From SSSZ01 sp036732025 (GTDB lineage: Bacteria > Pseudomonadota > Gammaproteobacteria > Burkholderiales > Rhodocyclaceae): 64,000 bases of DNA. Positions within the stretch are counted from its first letter, which is position 1; each line of letters opens with the position of its first letter. The translations under genes were made by a program, and so were the position numbers. This document shows, one piece after another, positions 35,901 through 43,443 of the stretch. The stretch spans positions 1-64,000 of the forward strand of contig DAINDE010000020.1 in assembly GCA_036732025.1 (NCBI GenBank). The letters run 5' to 3'. The notes below the pieces were generated by a model. The model saw only the letters and a program-made list of their open reading frames with translations, was not told the DNA's origin and searched no databases.

Positions 35901-36098
35901 ATGCCCAAGATGAAGACCAAGAGCAGCGCCAAGAAGCGCTTCTCGATCCGCGCCGGCGGCAGCATCAAGCGCGGCCAGGCGTTCAAGCGCCACATCCTGA
36001 CCAAGAAGACCACCAAGAACAAGCGTCACCTGCGCGGTGCCGTTGGTGTTCACGAGCGCGACGCCGCTTCCGTCCGCGCCATGATGCCCTACGCGTAA
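35901..36098 (+). CDS. rpmI: 50S ribosomal protein L35
   Basis: 65 residues, very basic. MPKMKTKSSAKKRFSIRAGG and KRGQAFKRHILTKKTTKNKR match L35 over its full length. AAGGAG stands seven bases before the ATG. Part of the infC-rpmI-rplT unit. Confidence 0.97.
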   Translation: MPKMKTKSSAKKRFSIRAGGSIKRGQAFKRHILTKKTTKNKRHLRGAVGVHERDAASVRAMMPYA

Positions 36099-36110
36099 GG
36101 AGAGAGAAAG

Positions 36111-36470
36111 ATGCCCCGAGTCAAACGTGGTGTAACGGCGCGCGCGCGCCACAAGAAGGTTCTCGACCAGGCCAAGGGTTACCGCGGCCGCCGCAAGAAC
36201 GTATATCGCATCGCCAAGCAGGCGGTGATGAAGGCCGGCCAATACCAGTACCGTGACCGTCGTCAGCGCAAGCGCCAGTTCCGCGCCCTGTGGATCGCCC
36301 GTATCAATGCGGCTTCCCGCGAACTGGGCCTGAAGTACAGCACCTTCATGAACGGCCTGAAGAAGGCCAACATCGAAGTGGACCGCAAGGTCCTGGCCGA
36401 TCTGGCCGTGTTCGACAAGCCCGCGTTCGCAGCCCTGGCCAACCAGGCCAAGGCACAGCTCGGCGCCTGA
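36111..36470 (+). CDS. rplT: 50S ribosomal protein L20
   Basis: 119 residues: MPRVKRGVTARARHKKVLDQ, KGYRGRRKNVYRIAKQAVM and the globular C-terminus with LKYSTFMNGLKKANIEVDRK. L20 binds 23S rRNA early in 50S assembly and in other bacteria also represses its own operon. AAGGAGAGAGAAAG precedes the start. Confidence 0.98.
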   Translation: MPRVKRGVTARARHKKVLDQAKGYRGRRKNVYRIAKQAVMKAGQYQYRDRRQRKRQFRALWIARINAASRELGLKYSTFMNGLKKANIEVDRKVLADLAVFDKPAFAALANQAKAQLGA

Positions 36471-36487
36471 GCGAAAGCAGCATCACG

Positions 36488-36513
36488 AAAAGGAGGCGCA
36501 AGCCTCCTTTTTT
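36488..36513 (+). terminator. Intrinsic terminator between rplT and pheS
   Basis: Stem AAAAGGAGGC / GCCTCCTTTT with GCAA tetraloop, then T-run to 36513. It separates the ribosomal genes from pheST. No phenylalanine-rich leader peptide like enterobacterial pheM was found in the 60-base gap, so it looks like a plain or partly leaky terminator. Confidence 0.85.
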
Positions 36514-36545
36514 GTTCCAACTGTCGTTAGGTGTTGGACCCCAGC

Positions 36546-37592
36546 ATGGATAATCTCGACTCCCTCGTCAGCGAAGCGCAACAGGCCTTCGCCGCCATTT
36601 CCGACCCCGACGCCCTGGAGCAGGCCAAGGCCCGTTTCCTGGGCAAGAGCGGCCAGATCACCGAACTCCTGAAGGGCCTGGGCAAGCTGCCGCCCGAGGA
36701 AAAGAAAACGGCTGGCGCCGCCATCAACCGGGCTAAGGAAGCTGTCGAAGCCGCCCTCAACGCCCGCCGCGAGGCCATCCGCAAGGCCACCCTGGAGGCG
36801 CGCCTGGCCGAGGAGGCCCTCGACGTCACGCTGCCGGGCCGGGCCGAAGCCCGCGGCGGCCTGCATCCGGTGACCCGTACCCTGGAGCGCATCGAGGCCC
36901 TGTTCCGCTCCATCGGTTTCGAAGTGGCCGATGGCCCGGAGATCGAATCCGACTTCCACAACTTCACCGCGCTGAACACGCCGGAGGATCATCCGGCGCG
37001 ATCCATGCACGATACCTTCTACCTGCAGGACGAAGGCGGCGAGGTGGCCGACGGCATCCTGCTGCGCACCCATACCAGCCCCATCCAGGCCCGCTACATG
37101 CAGAACCATGTGGCCAAGTACGGCCACCTGGAGCGCATGCCGGAAATCCGCATCATCGCCCCGGGCCGGGTCTATCGTGTCGATTCCGACGCCACCCATT
37201 CGCCCATGTTCCACCAGGTCGAGGGCCTGTGGATCGGCGAGGGCGTCTCCTTTGCCGACCTCAAGGGCGTGGTTGCCGATTTCCTGCGCCGCTTTTTCGA
37301 AAGCGACGACCTCAAGGTCCGTTTCCGTCCCTCCTTCTTCCCCTTTACCGAGCCTTCCGCGGAAATCGACGTCGCCTTCATGAGCGGTACCCTGGAAGGC
37401 CGTTGGCTGGAGATCGCCGGCTGCGGCATGGTGCACCCGAATGTGCTGCGCATCGCCGGCATCGATCCGGAAAAATACACCGGCTTCGCCTTCGGCTTCG
37501 GTCCCGACCGCCTGACCATGCTGCGCTACGGCGTCAATGATCTGCGCCTCTTCTTCGAGGGCGACCTCCGTTTCCTGCGTCAGTTCGTCTGA
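36546..37592 (+). CDS. pheS: Phenylalanyl-tRNA synthetase, alpha subunit
   Basis: Catalytic subunit of the alpha2-beta2 class II synthetase. About 348 residues: N-terminal coiled coil (MDNLDSLVSEAQQAFAAISD onward), then HPVTRTLERIEALFRSIGF, FHNFTALNTPEDHPARSMHD, the motif 2 region RVYRVDSDATHSPMFHQVEG and motif 3 GFAFGFGPDRLTMLRYG. An in-frame GTG at 36531 adds five residues; the ATG at 36546 fits relatives better, though neither has a strong ribosome site. Confidence 0.96.
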   Translation: MDNLDSLVSEAQQAFAAISDPDALEQAKARFLGKSGQITELLKGLGKLPPEEKKTAGAAINRAKEAVEAALNARREAIRKATLEARLAEEALDVTLPGRAEARGGLHPVTRTLERIEALFRSIGFEVADGPEIESDFHNFTALNTPEDHPARSMHDTFYLQDEGGEVADGILLRTHTSPIQARYMQNHVAKYGHLERMPEIRIIAPGRVYRVDSDATHSPMFHQVEGLWIGEGVSFADLKGVVADFLRRFFESDDLKVRFRPSFFPFTEPSAEIDVAFMSGTLEGRWLEIAGCGMVHPNVLRIAGIDPEKYTGFAFGFGPDRLTMLRYGVNDLRLFFEGDLRFLRQFV

Positions 37593-37613
37593 CGATCACT
37601 GCGAGCCGTTCGT

Positions 37614-39989
37614 ATGAAATTCTCCGAATCCTGGTTGAGAACCCTCGTCGATCCCAAGCTTTCGAGCGACGAACTGTCCCATCTGCTGACCATGGCAGGC
37701 CTAGAGGTCGAGGAGCTGGACCCGGTGGCGCCGCCCTTCGACAAGGTCGTCATCGCCCGGGTCATCGAAGTGGCCAAGCACCCGGACGCCGATCGCCTCA
37801 ACATCTGCAAGGTCGATGTGGGCGAAGATGAATTGCTCACCATCGTCTGCGGCGCCCCCAACGTGGCGCCCGGCCTGCGGGTGCCCTGTGCCCTGCCGGG
37901 GGCCGTGCTGCCCGGCAATTTCGCCATCAGGACCGCCAAGGTCCGCGGCATCGAGTCCTCGGGCATGCTGTGCTCGGCCAAGGAACTGGGCATTGCCGAA
38001 GATGCTTCCGGGTTGCTCATCCTGCCGGAGGATGCCCCACTGGGTCAGCAAATCCGCAACTACCTGGATCTCGACGACGCGCTCTATACCCTGAAGCTCA
38101 CGCCCAACCGGGCCGACTGCCTCTCCCTGCTCGGCATCGCCCGGGAAGTCGCGGCCATCACCGGCACGCCGGCGAAACTGCCCCAGGTGCCGGAAGTGCC
38201 TGCCACCATCGCCGATACCCGCGCCGTCGTCCTCGATGCTCCGGACGCCTGCCCGCTCTACTGCGGCCGCGTCATCAAGGGCGTGAACGCCAAGGCGTCG
38301 ACGCCGGAGTGGATGAAGCGCCGGCTGGAACGGAGCGGCATTCGGTCCATTTTCGCCCTGGTGGACGTCACCAACTACGTCATGCTCGAATTGGGCCAAC
38401 CCCTGCACGCCTTCGACAACACCAAGCTTGCCGGCACGGTGCACGTTCGCATGGCCAAGCCCGGCGAGCAATTGCTGCTCCTCAACGAACAGACCCTCGC
38501 CATCGAAGCCGATGTGCTGATGATCGCCGACGAAGCCAAACCCCTGGCCATGGCCGGCATCATGGGCGGGGAGGAGAGCGGCATCACCCTGGAAACCGGC
38601 GAACTCTTCCTCGAATCCGCCTTCTTCGCGCCCAAGGCCATCGCCGGCCGGGCGCGCCGCTACGACTTCTCCTCCGATGCCTCCCACCGTTTCGAGCGGG
38701 GGGTCGATTTCGGCGGCGTCCGCCGTGCCATGGAGCGCGCCACGCGGCTCATCCTCGACATCTGCGGCGGCGAGGCCGGTCCGGTGGTCGAGGCGGCGGC
38801 AGCCTTGCCGCAACGGGCGCCGGTACGCCTGCGCACCAACAGGGCCGCCCGGGTCATCGGCATGGCCCTGAATTCCGAGCAGATCGCCAGCCTGTTCAAT
38901 GGCCTCGGCCTGCCGTTCGTGCGCGATGGCGAAGATTTCCTGGTGACGCCGCCCACCTGGCGCTTCGATATCGAAATCGAGGAAGACCTCATTGAGGAAA
39001 TCGCCCGCCTGCACGGCTATGACAACATCCCCGCCCCGGCTCCCCGGGGCCCGCTGTCCATGCTGCCGCAGACCGAGAAGGCGCGGTCCGTTCACAGCCT
39101 GCGCCGGACCCTGGTGGATCGTGGCTACCAGGAGGTGGTCAATTTCGCCTTCGTCGAGGAATCCTGGGAAGCGGACTTTGCCGCCAACAACCAGCCCATC
39201 CGCCTGGCCAACCCCATCGCCAGCCAGATGGCGGTGATGCGCTCGACGCTCATTGGCGGCCTGGTGGCCAACCTGGTCACCAATCTCAAGCGCAAGCAAA
39301 GCCGCGTTCGCCTGTTCGAGACAGGGCGTAGTTTCCACCGCGATGCCCAGGGCGGCCCGGTGCCAGGCTTCCACCAGCCGTGGCGCCTGGCCGGCCTGAC
39401 CTATGGCGGGGCATTGCCGGAACGCTGGGGCAGCGGTGGTCGCAAGGTGGATTTCTATGACGTGAAGGGCGACCTCGAGGCGTTGCTGGTGCCCCTGACC
39501 GTGCGTTTTGAAAAAAATAGCCATCCGGCACTTCACCCAGGCCGTTCGGCGCGAATGGTTGTGGCAGGGAAGGAAATCGGCTGCCTCGGCGAGCTGCATC
39601 CGGAGTGGGTGCAGAAATACGAATTGCCCCAGGCGCCGGTGGTCTTCGAGCTTGAGCTGGAGGCGATTCAGGCCGCCGGTGTGCCATCCTACGCCGAGGT
39701 CTCCAAATTCCCGCCGGTGGTGCGTGACCTGGCCATCGTCGTGGACCAGAAACTGGAATTGCAAGCCCTTCTCGATGGCCTCCAGGGGCGCTTGCCGGCC
39801 CTCGTGCAGGATGTCCAGTTGTTCGATGTCTACGTCGGAAAGGGAGTCCCGGAAAACAAAAAAAGTCTTGCTTTCCGGATAGTTATGCAAGATACTCAAC
39901 GCACTTTGCAAGATTCTGAAGTCGATGCTGCCATGCAGCAATTGATGGCTTATCTTGAACAGGGGTTCGCCGCCCAATTGCGCGCATGA
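37614..39989 (+). CDS. pheT: Phenylalanyl-tRNA synthetase, beta subunit
   Basis: 791 residues (E. coli 795). MKFSESWLRTLVDPKLSSDE start, tRNA-binding EMAP-like domain (about 40-150), B3/4 editing domain with MGGEESGITLETGELFLESA, B5 domain, and the C-terminal anticodon-binding fold with SKFPPVVRDLAIVVDQ. It follows pheS by 21 bases and its stop overlaps the ihfA start, a linkage conserved in proteobacteria. Confidence 0.97.
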   Translation: MKFSESWLRTLVDPKLSSDELSHLLTMAGLEVEELDPVAPPFDKVVIARVIEVAKHPDADRLNICKVDVGEDELLTIVCGAPNVAPGLRVPCALPGAVLPGNFAIRTAKVRGIESSGMLCSAKELGIAEDASGLLILPEDAPLGQQIRNYLDLDDALYTLKLTPNRADCLSLLGIAREVAAITGTPAKLPQVPEVPATIADTRAVVLDAPDACPLYCGRVIKGVNAKASTPEWMKRRLERSGIRSIFALVDVTNYVMLELGQPLHAFDNTKLAGTVHVRMAKPGEQLLLLNEQTLAIEADVLMIADEAKPLAMAGIMGGEESGITLETGELFLESAFFAPKAIAGRARRYDFSSDASHRFERGVDFGGVRRAMERATRLILDICGGEAGPVVEAAAALPQRAPVRLRTNRAARVIGMALNSEQIASLFNGLGLPFVRDGEDFLVTPPTWRFDIEIEEDLIEEIARLHGYDNIPAPAPRGPLSMLPQTEKARSVHSLRRTLVDRGYQEVVNFAFVEESWEADFAANNQPIRLANPIASQMAVMRSTLIGGLVANLVTNLKRKQSRVRLFETGRSFHRDAQGGPVPGFHQPWRLAGLTYGGALPERWGSGGRKVDFYDVKGDLEALLVPLTVRFEKNSHPALHPGRSARMVVAGKEIGCLGELHPEWVQKYELPQAPVVFELELEAIQAAGVPSYAEVSKFPPVVRDLAIVVDQKLELQALLDGLQGRLPALVQDVQLFDVYVGKGVPENKKSLAFRIVMQDTQRTLQDSEVDAAMQQLMAYLEQGFAAQLRA

Positions 39990-40306
39990 CGGAAAAAATA
40001 ACGATGACGCTTACCAAAGCCGAACTCGCCGACCTGCTCTTTGAACGGGTGGGTCTGAACAAGCGCGAGGCCAAGGACATGGTCGAGGCCTTTTTCGAGG
40101 AAATCCGCAACGCACTGGAATCCGGGGATGGCGTCAAGCTTTCCGGCTTCGGCAACTTTCAGTTGCGGGACAAGCCCCAGCGCCCTGGACGCAATCCCAA
40201 GACCGGCCAGGAGATCCCCATTACCGCCAGGCGCGTGGTGACTTTCCACGCCAGCCAGAAACTGAAGGCAGACGTGGAACAGTCCTACGATGGAACCGCG
40301 GCCTAA
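39986..40306 (+). CDS. ihfA: Integration host factor, alpha subunit
   Basis: Partner of IhfB (23737). MTLTKAELADLLFERVGLNK, FFEEIRNALESGDGVKLSGF and GRNPKTGQEIPITARRVVTF match IHF-alpha. The ATG at 39986 overlaps the pheT stop (ATGA) and gives 106 residues; the internal ATG at 40004 gives the usual IHF-alpha beginning MTLTKAE and could be the true start. IHF is often needed by integrases and by conjugation systems, but it is a host gene here. Confidence 0.95.
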   Translation: MTEKITMTLTKAELADLLFERVGLNKREAKDMVEAFFEEIRNALESGDGVKLSGFGNFQLRDKPQRPGRNPKTGQEIPITARRVVTFHASQKLKADVEQSYDGTAA

Positions 40307-40667
40307 CAAACACGCTACGGGCGAGGAACTGCCGCCCATTCCCGCCAAGCGCTACTTCACCATCGGCGAGGTCAGCGAGCTGTGCGGGGTGAAGCCCCAT
40401 GTGCTGCGCTATTGGGAGCAGGAGTTCACCCAGTTGAAGCCGGTGAAGCGCCGCGGCAACCGCCGCTACTACCAGCACCACGAAGTGCTGCTGGTAAGGC
40501 GTATCCGCGAGTTGCTCTACAACCAGGGATTCACCATCAGCGGTGCCCGCAATCGCTTGGATGACGGCCCGGAAGTGCCTGTTGCGGAAGAGAAATCCGA
40601 TGTTCCCGCCACTGCATTGGGCCTGCGCGGCGAACTGCAGGCAGTGATCGATTTATTGAGGCTTTGA
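40290..40667 (+). CDS. MerR-family transcriptional regulator
   Basis: 125 residues with a single MerR winged helix: RYFTIGEVSELCGVKPHVLR then YWEQEFTQLKPVKRRGNRRY. Overlaps the 3' end of ihfA by 17 bases in another frame; the pheT-ihfA-merR order is common in proteobacteria. The effector domain is short and has no cysteine cluster, so it is not a metal sensor of the MerR/CueR type. Targets are unknown. Confidence 0.9.
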   Translation: MEPRPNKHATGEELPPIPAKRYFTIGEVSELCGVKPHVLRYWEQEFTQLKPVKRRGNRRYYQHHEVLLVRRIRELLYNQGFTISGARNRLDDGPEVPVAEEKSDVPATALGLRGELQAVIDLLRL

Positions 40668-40690
40668 ATTTGGCGGAATTTCGGTATAAT
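40664..40690 (+). promoter_or_regulatory. Promoter of tRNA-Pro
   Basis: A perfect -10 TATAAT (40685-40690) with -35 TTGAAT (40664-40669) at a tight 15-base spacing, 11 bases before the tRNA and overlapping the end of the merR gene. Confidence 0.75.
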
Positions 40691-40700
40691 GCGCGGCTCG

Positions 40701-40778
<78 letters not shown>

Positions 40779-40794
40779 ATAGAATCAAGCAGTT

Positions 40795-40820
40795 AGGCCA
40801 GTCTTCGGACTGGCCTTTTT
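40795..40820 (+). terminator. Intrinsic terminator after tRNA-Pro
   Basis: Nine-base-pair stem AGGCCAGTC / GACTGGCCT closed by the very stable TTCG tetraloop and followed by a T-run. Confidence 0.9.
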
Positions 40821-40834
40821 GCTTTCTAGGCATC

Positions 40835-40858
40835 TGGGGGAACGATTGGGGGAACACA
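40835..40858. repeat. Tandem TGGGGGAAC repeat next to tRNA-Pro
   Basis: Two direct copies of TGGGGGAAC at 40835-40843 and 40847-40855, a 12-base period, just after the tRNA terminator. Short tandem repeats like this occur as arm-type integrase sites beside tRNA attachment sites; this assignment is an inference. Confidence 0.4.
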
Positions 40859-40970
40859 TGGCGGTTGCTATCGTTCTCAAACGTCGCAGGAGTGGGCCAC
40901 GTGCAAACACAAGGCCAGGCTGAAATAGTTGGCATCGGAATCGTCACCGGGAAGGCTCCGCACATAAGAT

Positions 40971-41033
40971 CAACGCTCGTTAAGTATCTATTGCCTACAT
41001 GGCTAACGCGAGGCAAAATTCAACGATCGTTAA
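40971..41033 (+). promoter_or_regulatory. hipBA promoter with two operator-like palindromes
   Basis: The decamers AACGCTCGTT (40972-40981, one mismatch) and AACGATCGTT (41022-41031, perfect palindrome) are centred exactly 50 bp apart, each followed by AA. Between them lies a possible promoter TTGCCT (40991) - 17 bases - CAAAAT (41014). HipB autorepression at paired palindromes is known in E. coli, with a different site sequence. Confidence 0.55.
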
Positions 41034-41050
41034 TTTTTTGGAGGGCGATG

Positions 41051-41284
41051 ATGTCCGGAGACGTTGGTGTTTCCTCGGTCGCCGAACTGGGGAAGATCAT
41101 TCGGGCCGTTCGCAAGGAGTCCGGCTTGACCCAGCGTGATGCGGCAGCCCTGTGCAACGTCAGCCTGCCATTCCTCAACAGCCTGGAGCAAGGAAAGGCT
41201 ACCGCGCAGATTGGAAAAGTGCTGTCCGTCTGTAGCCGCTTTGGCATCGAGGTGAGACTGCGCTTGCCCGGAGGGACAGCATGA
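41051..41284 (+). CDS. hipB: HipB-like antitoxin / Xre-family repressor
   Basis: 77-residue helix-turn-helix protein: IIRAVRKESGLTQRDAAALC and NVSLPFLNSLEQGKATAQIG form the Cro/C1 motif. ATG at 41051 is chosen because GGAGGG ends five bases before it; an adjacent ATG at 41048 is the alternative. The frame is open far upstream across tRNA-Pro, but that part is not coding. ATGA overlap couples it to hipA. It would neutralise HipA and repress the promoter upstream. Confidence 0.88.
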   Translation: MSGDVGVSSVAELGKIIRAVRKESGLTQRDAAALCNVSLPFLNSLEQGKATAQIGKVLSVCSRFGIEVRLRLPGGTA

Positions 41285-42651
41285 GCGCCTTGGCCGTCCT
41301 GGCCAACAGGGTTCGGGTTGGCACCATTGAGGTTGAAGACGGACTCTGGAAGTTCAGCTACGCGGGCGATTGGTCCGCTTTTGCCCTCTCGCCGAACTTT
41401 CCGATCGCGACCAAGGAGTTCAAAGATTCCGCGAGCGCCCGAACTGTCGAATGGTTCTTCGACAACCTCTTGCCGGAAGGCCGCCTCCGAGACTTGATTG
41501 CCTTCCGGGACCGGATCGACCCGCGGGATACCTGGGCGCTGTTGCTTCGACATGGGCAGGATACGGCAGGGGCACTGTCATTGATTCTCGAAGGGACCGA
41601 CGCCGCGGTAGACGAGATCCTGGTACCGCTGTCGCTGGAGGCGCTTGAGGAGAAAATCAAGGCCTCCCGGGCGCGAAATCTCCCGCTGATGGCCGCTTGG
41701 GAAGAAATCCGCATGTCCTTGGCCGGGGCTCAGGAAAAGCTCGGGCTGCGCATCGACGCCAGCGGCGCCCTGTTCCTCCCCGAAGGGATGGCGGCCTCGA
41801 CCCATATCGTCAAACCCGAGAACGCCAGTCGGGATTTTCCGTTCTGTCCGGCCAACGAATTCTTTTGCATGCGGCTGGCTGCCGAGCTGGGGATACCGGT
41901 GCCGGCCGTCGATTTGCTGCACTTGCCCGAGCCGCTCTACGTCATCGAGCGGTTCGATCGGCGGGTGGCAAAGCCTGGTGAGGCAGATAGCGGTGGCGAC
42001 GTGCAGCGCCTGCACCAGATCGATCTTTGCCAGGCACTGGGGGTGTCGCCATCGAGGAAGTACGAAAGTGAAGGCGGCCTGGGCCTGCATCACCTCTTTG
42101 AGGTCCTGCAAGGCGCCTTTGTCGACCGCCCTGCTGTGGCCCTTAACGCGGTGGTGCAGTGGGTCGCCTTCAATTATCTCGTCGGCAATCTCGACGCCCA
42201 TGCCAAGAACATCGCCTTCCTGATGCGCGGCCAGAAGGCGAACGTGGCGCCGTTCTATGACCTGCTATGCGTCGAAGCCTATTTGCCGCGGGCCACGATG
42301 GCGATGGCCATCGCCGGCGAGAACAAGCCGGGCTGGGTCGAGGGGCTCCATTGGGATGCCATGGCCTTCGAGGCGCGGGTGGCGCCGCGACTGGTGCGCA
42401 GCGTCCTGAAGAAACTGGTTGAGCGGATACCCGATGGGATCTCACGGGTCATCGGCGATGCGCGACTGCTGCCCAGCGAACGGGAGTTCGTGCGCGAACG
42501 CATCTTGCCTGTGATCGAGGAGCGCCGTTCCTTTGTGCAGGAGGCCCTCAAAGGCCGGCAATCCTCATTGCAGGATGTTCTGGCCAGCCGTGAACTGGAT
42601 CCAGCGTTCATCGACCGTCTGGCCGCGATGAAGTCGTCGCATGAAAACTGA
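41281..42651 (+). CDS. hipA: HipA-type Ser/Thr kinase toxin
   Basis: 456 residues (E. coli HipA 440). The N-terminal subdomain has FSYAGDWSAFALSPNFPI and WFFDNLLPEGRLRDLI; MSLAGAQEKLGLRID holds the phosphorylatable loop serine (S146); the kinase core has HIVKPEN, the catalytic loop NYLVGNLDAHAKNIAFL with D305 and N310, and PFYDLL as metal-binding motif. All key kinase residues are present, so it looks active. E. coli HipA phosphorylates GltX and causes growth arrest; the target here is unknown. It stands at the boundary of a likely mobile element, where such modules stabilise the element. Confidence 0.92.
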   Translation: MSALAVLANRVRVGTIEVEDGLWKFSYAGDWSAFALSPNFPIATKEFKDSASARTVEWFFDNLLPEGRLRDLIAFRDRIDPRDTWALLLRHGQDTAGALSLILEGTDAAVDEILVPLSLEALEEKIKASRARNLPLMAAWEEIRMSLAGAQEKLGLRIDASGALFLPEGMAASTHIVKPENASRDFPFCPANEFFCMRLAAELGIPVPAVDLLHLPEPLYVIERFDRRVAKPGEADSGGDVQRLHQIDLCQALGVSPSRKYESEGGLGLHHLFEVLQGAFVDRPAVALNAVVQWVAFNYLVGNLDAHAKNIAFLMRGQKANVAPFYDLLCVEAYLPRATMAMAIAGENKPGWVEGLHWDAMAFEARVAPRLVRSVLKKLVERIPDGISRVIGDARLLPSEREFVRERILPVIEERRSFVQEALKGRQSSLQDVLASRELDPAFIDRLAAMKSSHEN

Positions 42652-43021
42652 ACAGAGCAGAGACGGACTCCCCCTGGGCTGGCTGGATGCCAACACGCCC
42701 ACCTGCCGGATCAAGCGCGTCAGAAAACGGGATGGGCGGTGCTACGAACTGGCGATGCGGGGTTGTCTGCAGGCGCCGGAATGGGAATTGGTCCATGGTG
42801 AATGCAATGGGCACTTGGGCGCCAGGAAAATCGGCCATGCTTGGCTGGAGTTCGATGGCGAGGCCTACTGCCCCGTCCTGGATCAGACGATGCCGATCGG
42901 TGACTTCCTGCGGATACTGGGGGCTCAAGCATCTGCCCGGTATTCTTCAGAGGAGGCAATCTGCCTGATGCTCAGGTCCGGGCACTACGGCCCTTGGAAC
43001 GACTTGCCGAATTCCGAGTGA
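42641..43021 (+). CDS. Unknown protein with papain-like Cys-His-Asp pattern, coupled to hipA
   Basis: 126 residues, starting inside the hipA 3' end (overlap of 11 bases), so it is probably co-translated. Function unknown. Visible pattern: DGRCYELAMRGC with C34, LVHGEC, GHAWLEFDG with H66, then VLD with D81. The CYxxA ... LVHG ... HAWxE ... D arrangement recurs in small phage and plasmid proteins and is what a papain- or transglutaminase-like fold would need (cysteine at a helix start, histidine, aspartate). No signal peptide. Might modify or cleave HipA or a host protein, or be an unrelated passenger. Fold assignment is my inference. Confidence 0.7.
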   Translation: MKTEQSRDGLPLGWLDANTPTCRIKRVRKRDGRCYELAMRGCLQAPEWELVHGECNGHLGARKIGHAWLEFDGEAYCPVLDQTMPIGDFLRILGAQASARYSSEEAICLMLRSGHYGPWNDLPNSE

Positions 43022-43122
43022 GCGCGTGGCAGTAGGTCTTGGTGGTGGAAATGCAAATTCGGTAATTGGCAATAGGGTTTAACCTTACGCCTGCAGAGGT
43101 ATCCTGAATCCAGGAGGCTTGA

Positions 43123-43443
43123 GTGAGAAAACTTATCTTCGTTGGATTCGTTACAGTGGGAGCATTGTTGGGTCTTGCGCTTGCTGCAGGAGCTGCATGG
43201 GGGCCACGTGCTGTCATAATGTCCTTCGGGGCCTTGGCAGGTGCCGCCGCTGGGGGCGCCCTCTCTGGCATTGGGAGGCGCGGAAGCATACCCCGACCCC
43301 GAGATGAAGCCCTGCGGGGGCTTGGCACCAAGAGCGAGGACCTCGAGGATAACTATTGGCGTGACGAGGGCCATCCACAATTCATGAAACCTCCGCCGCC
43401 TGATAGTAGGCAATTCGGTGGTAGTGGTGGAACGCCGGACTGA
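43123..43443 (+). CDS. Small glycine-rich membrane protein of unknown function
   Basis: 106 residues from a GTG start with GAGG-like purines (CAGGAGG at 43110-43116) upstream. Residues 1-25 form a membrane helix or signal (KLIFVGFVTVGALLGLALAA), and 34-52 a second, glycine-zipper-like helix (FGALAGAAAGGALSG); the rest is polar and proline-rich (MKPPPPDSRQF). It is convergent with traG and the two stop codons abut with no gap. Position next to traG recalls entry-exclusion genes of conjugative elements, but there is no sequence proof. Confidence 0.6.
   Translation: MRKLIFVGFVTVGALLGLALAAGAAWGPRAVIMSFGALAGAAAGGALSGIGRRGSIPRPRDEALRGLGTKSEDLEDNYWRDEGHPQFMKPPPPDSRQFGGSGGTPD

Noticed and set aside
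36471..36545. pheM-like attenuator leader peptide before pheS
   Set aside because: No short frame with a run of phenylalanine codons exists; only a plain terminator hairpin is visible.
37701..39977. 758-codon open frame on the minus strand opposite pheT
   Set aside because: pheT is unmistakable on the plus strand and the antisense product has no family character; high GC keeps the frame open.
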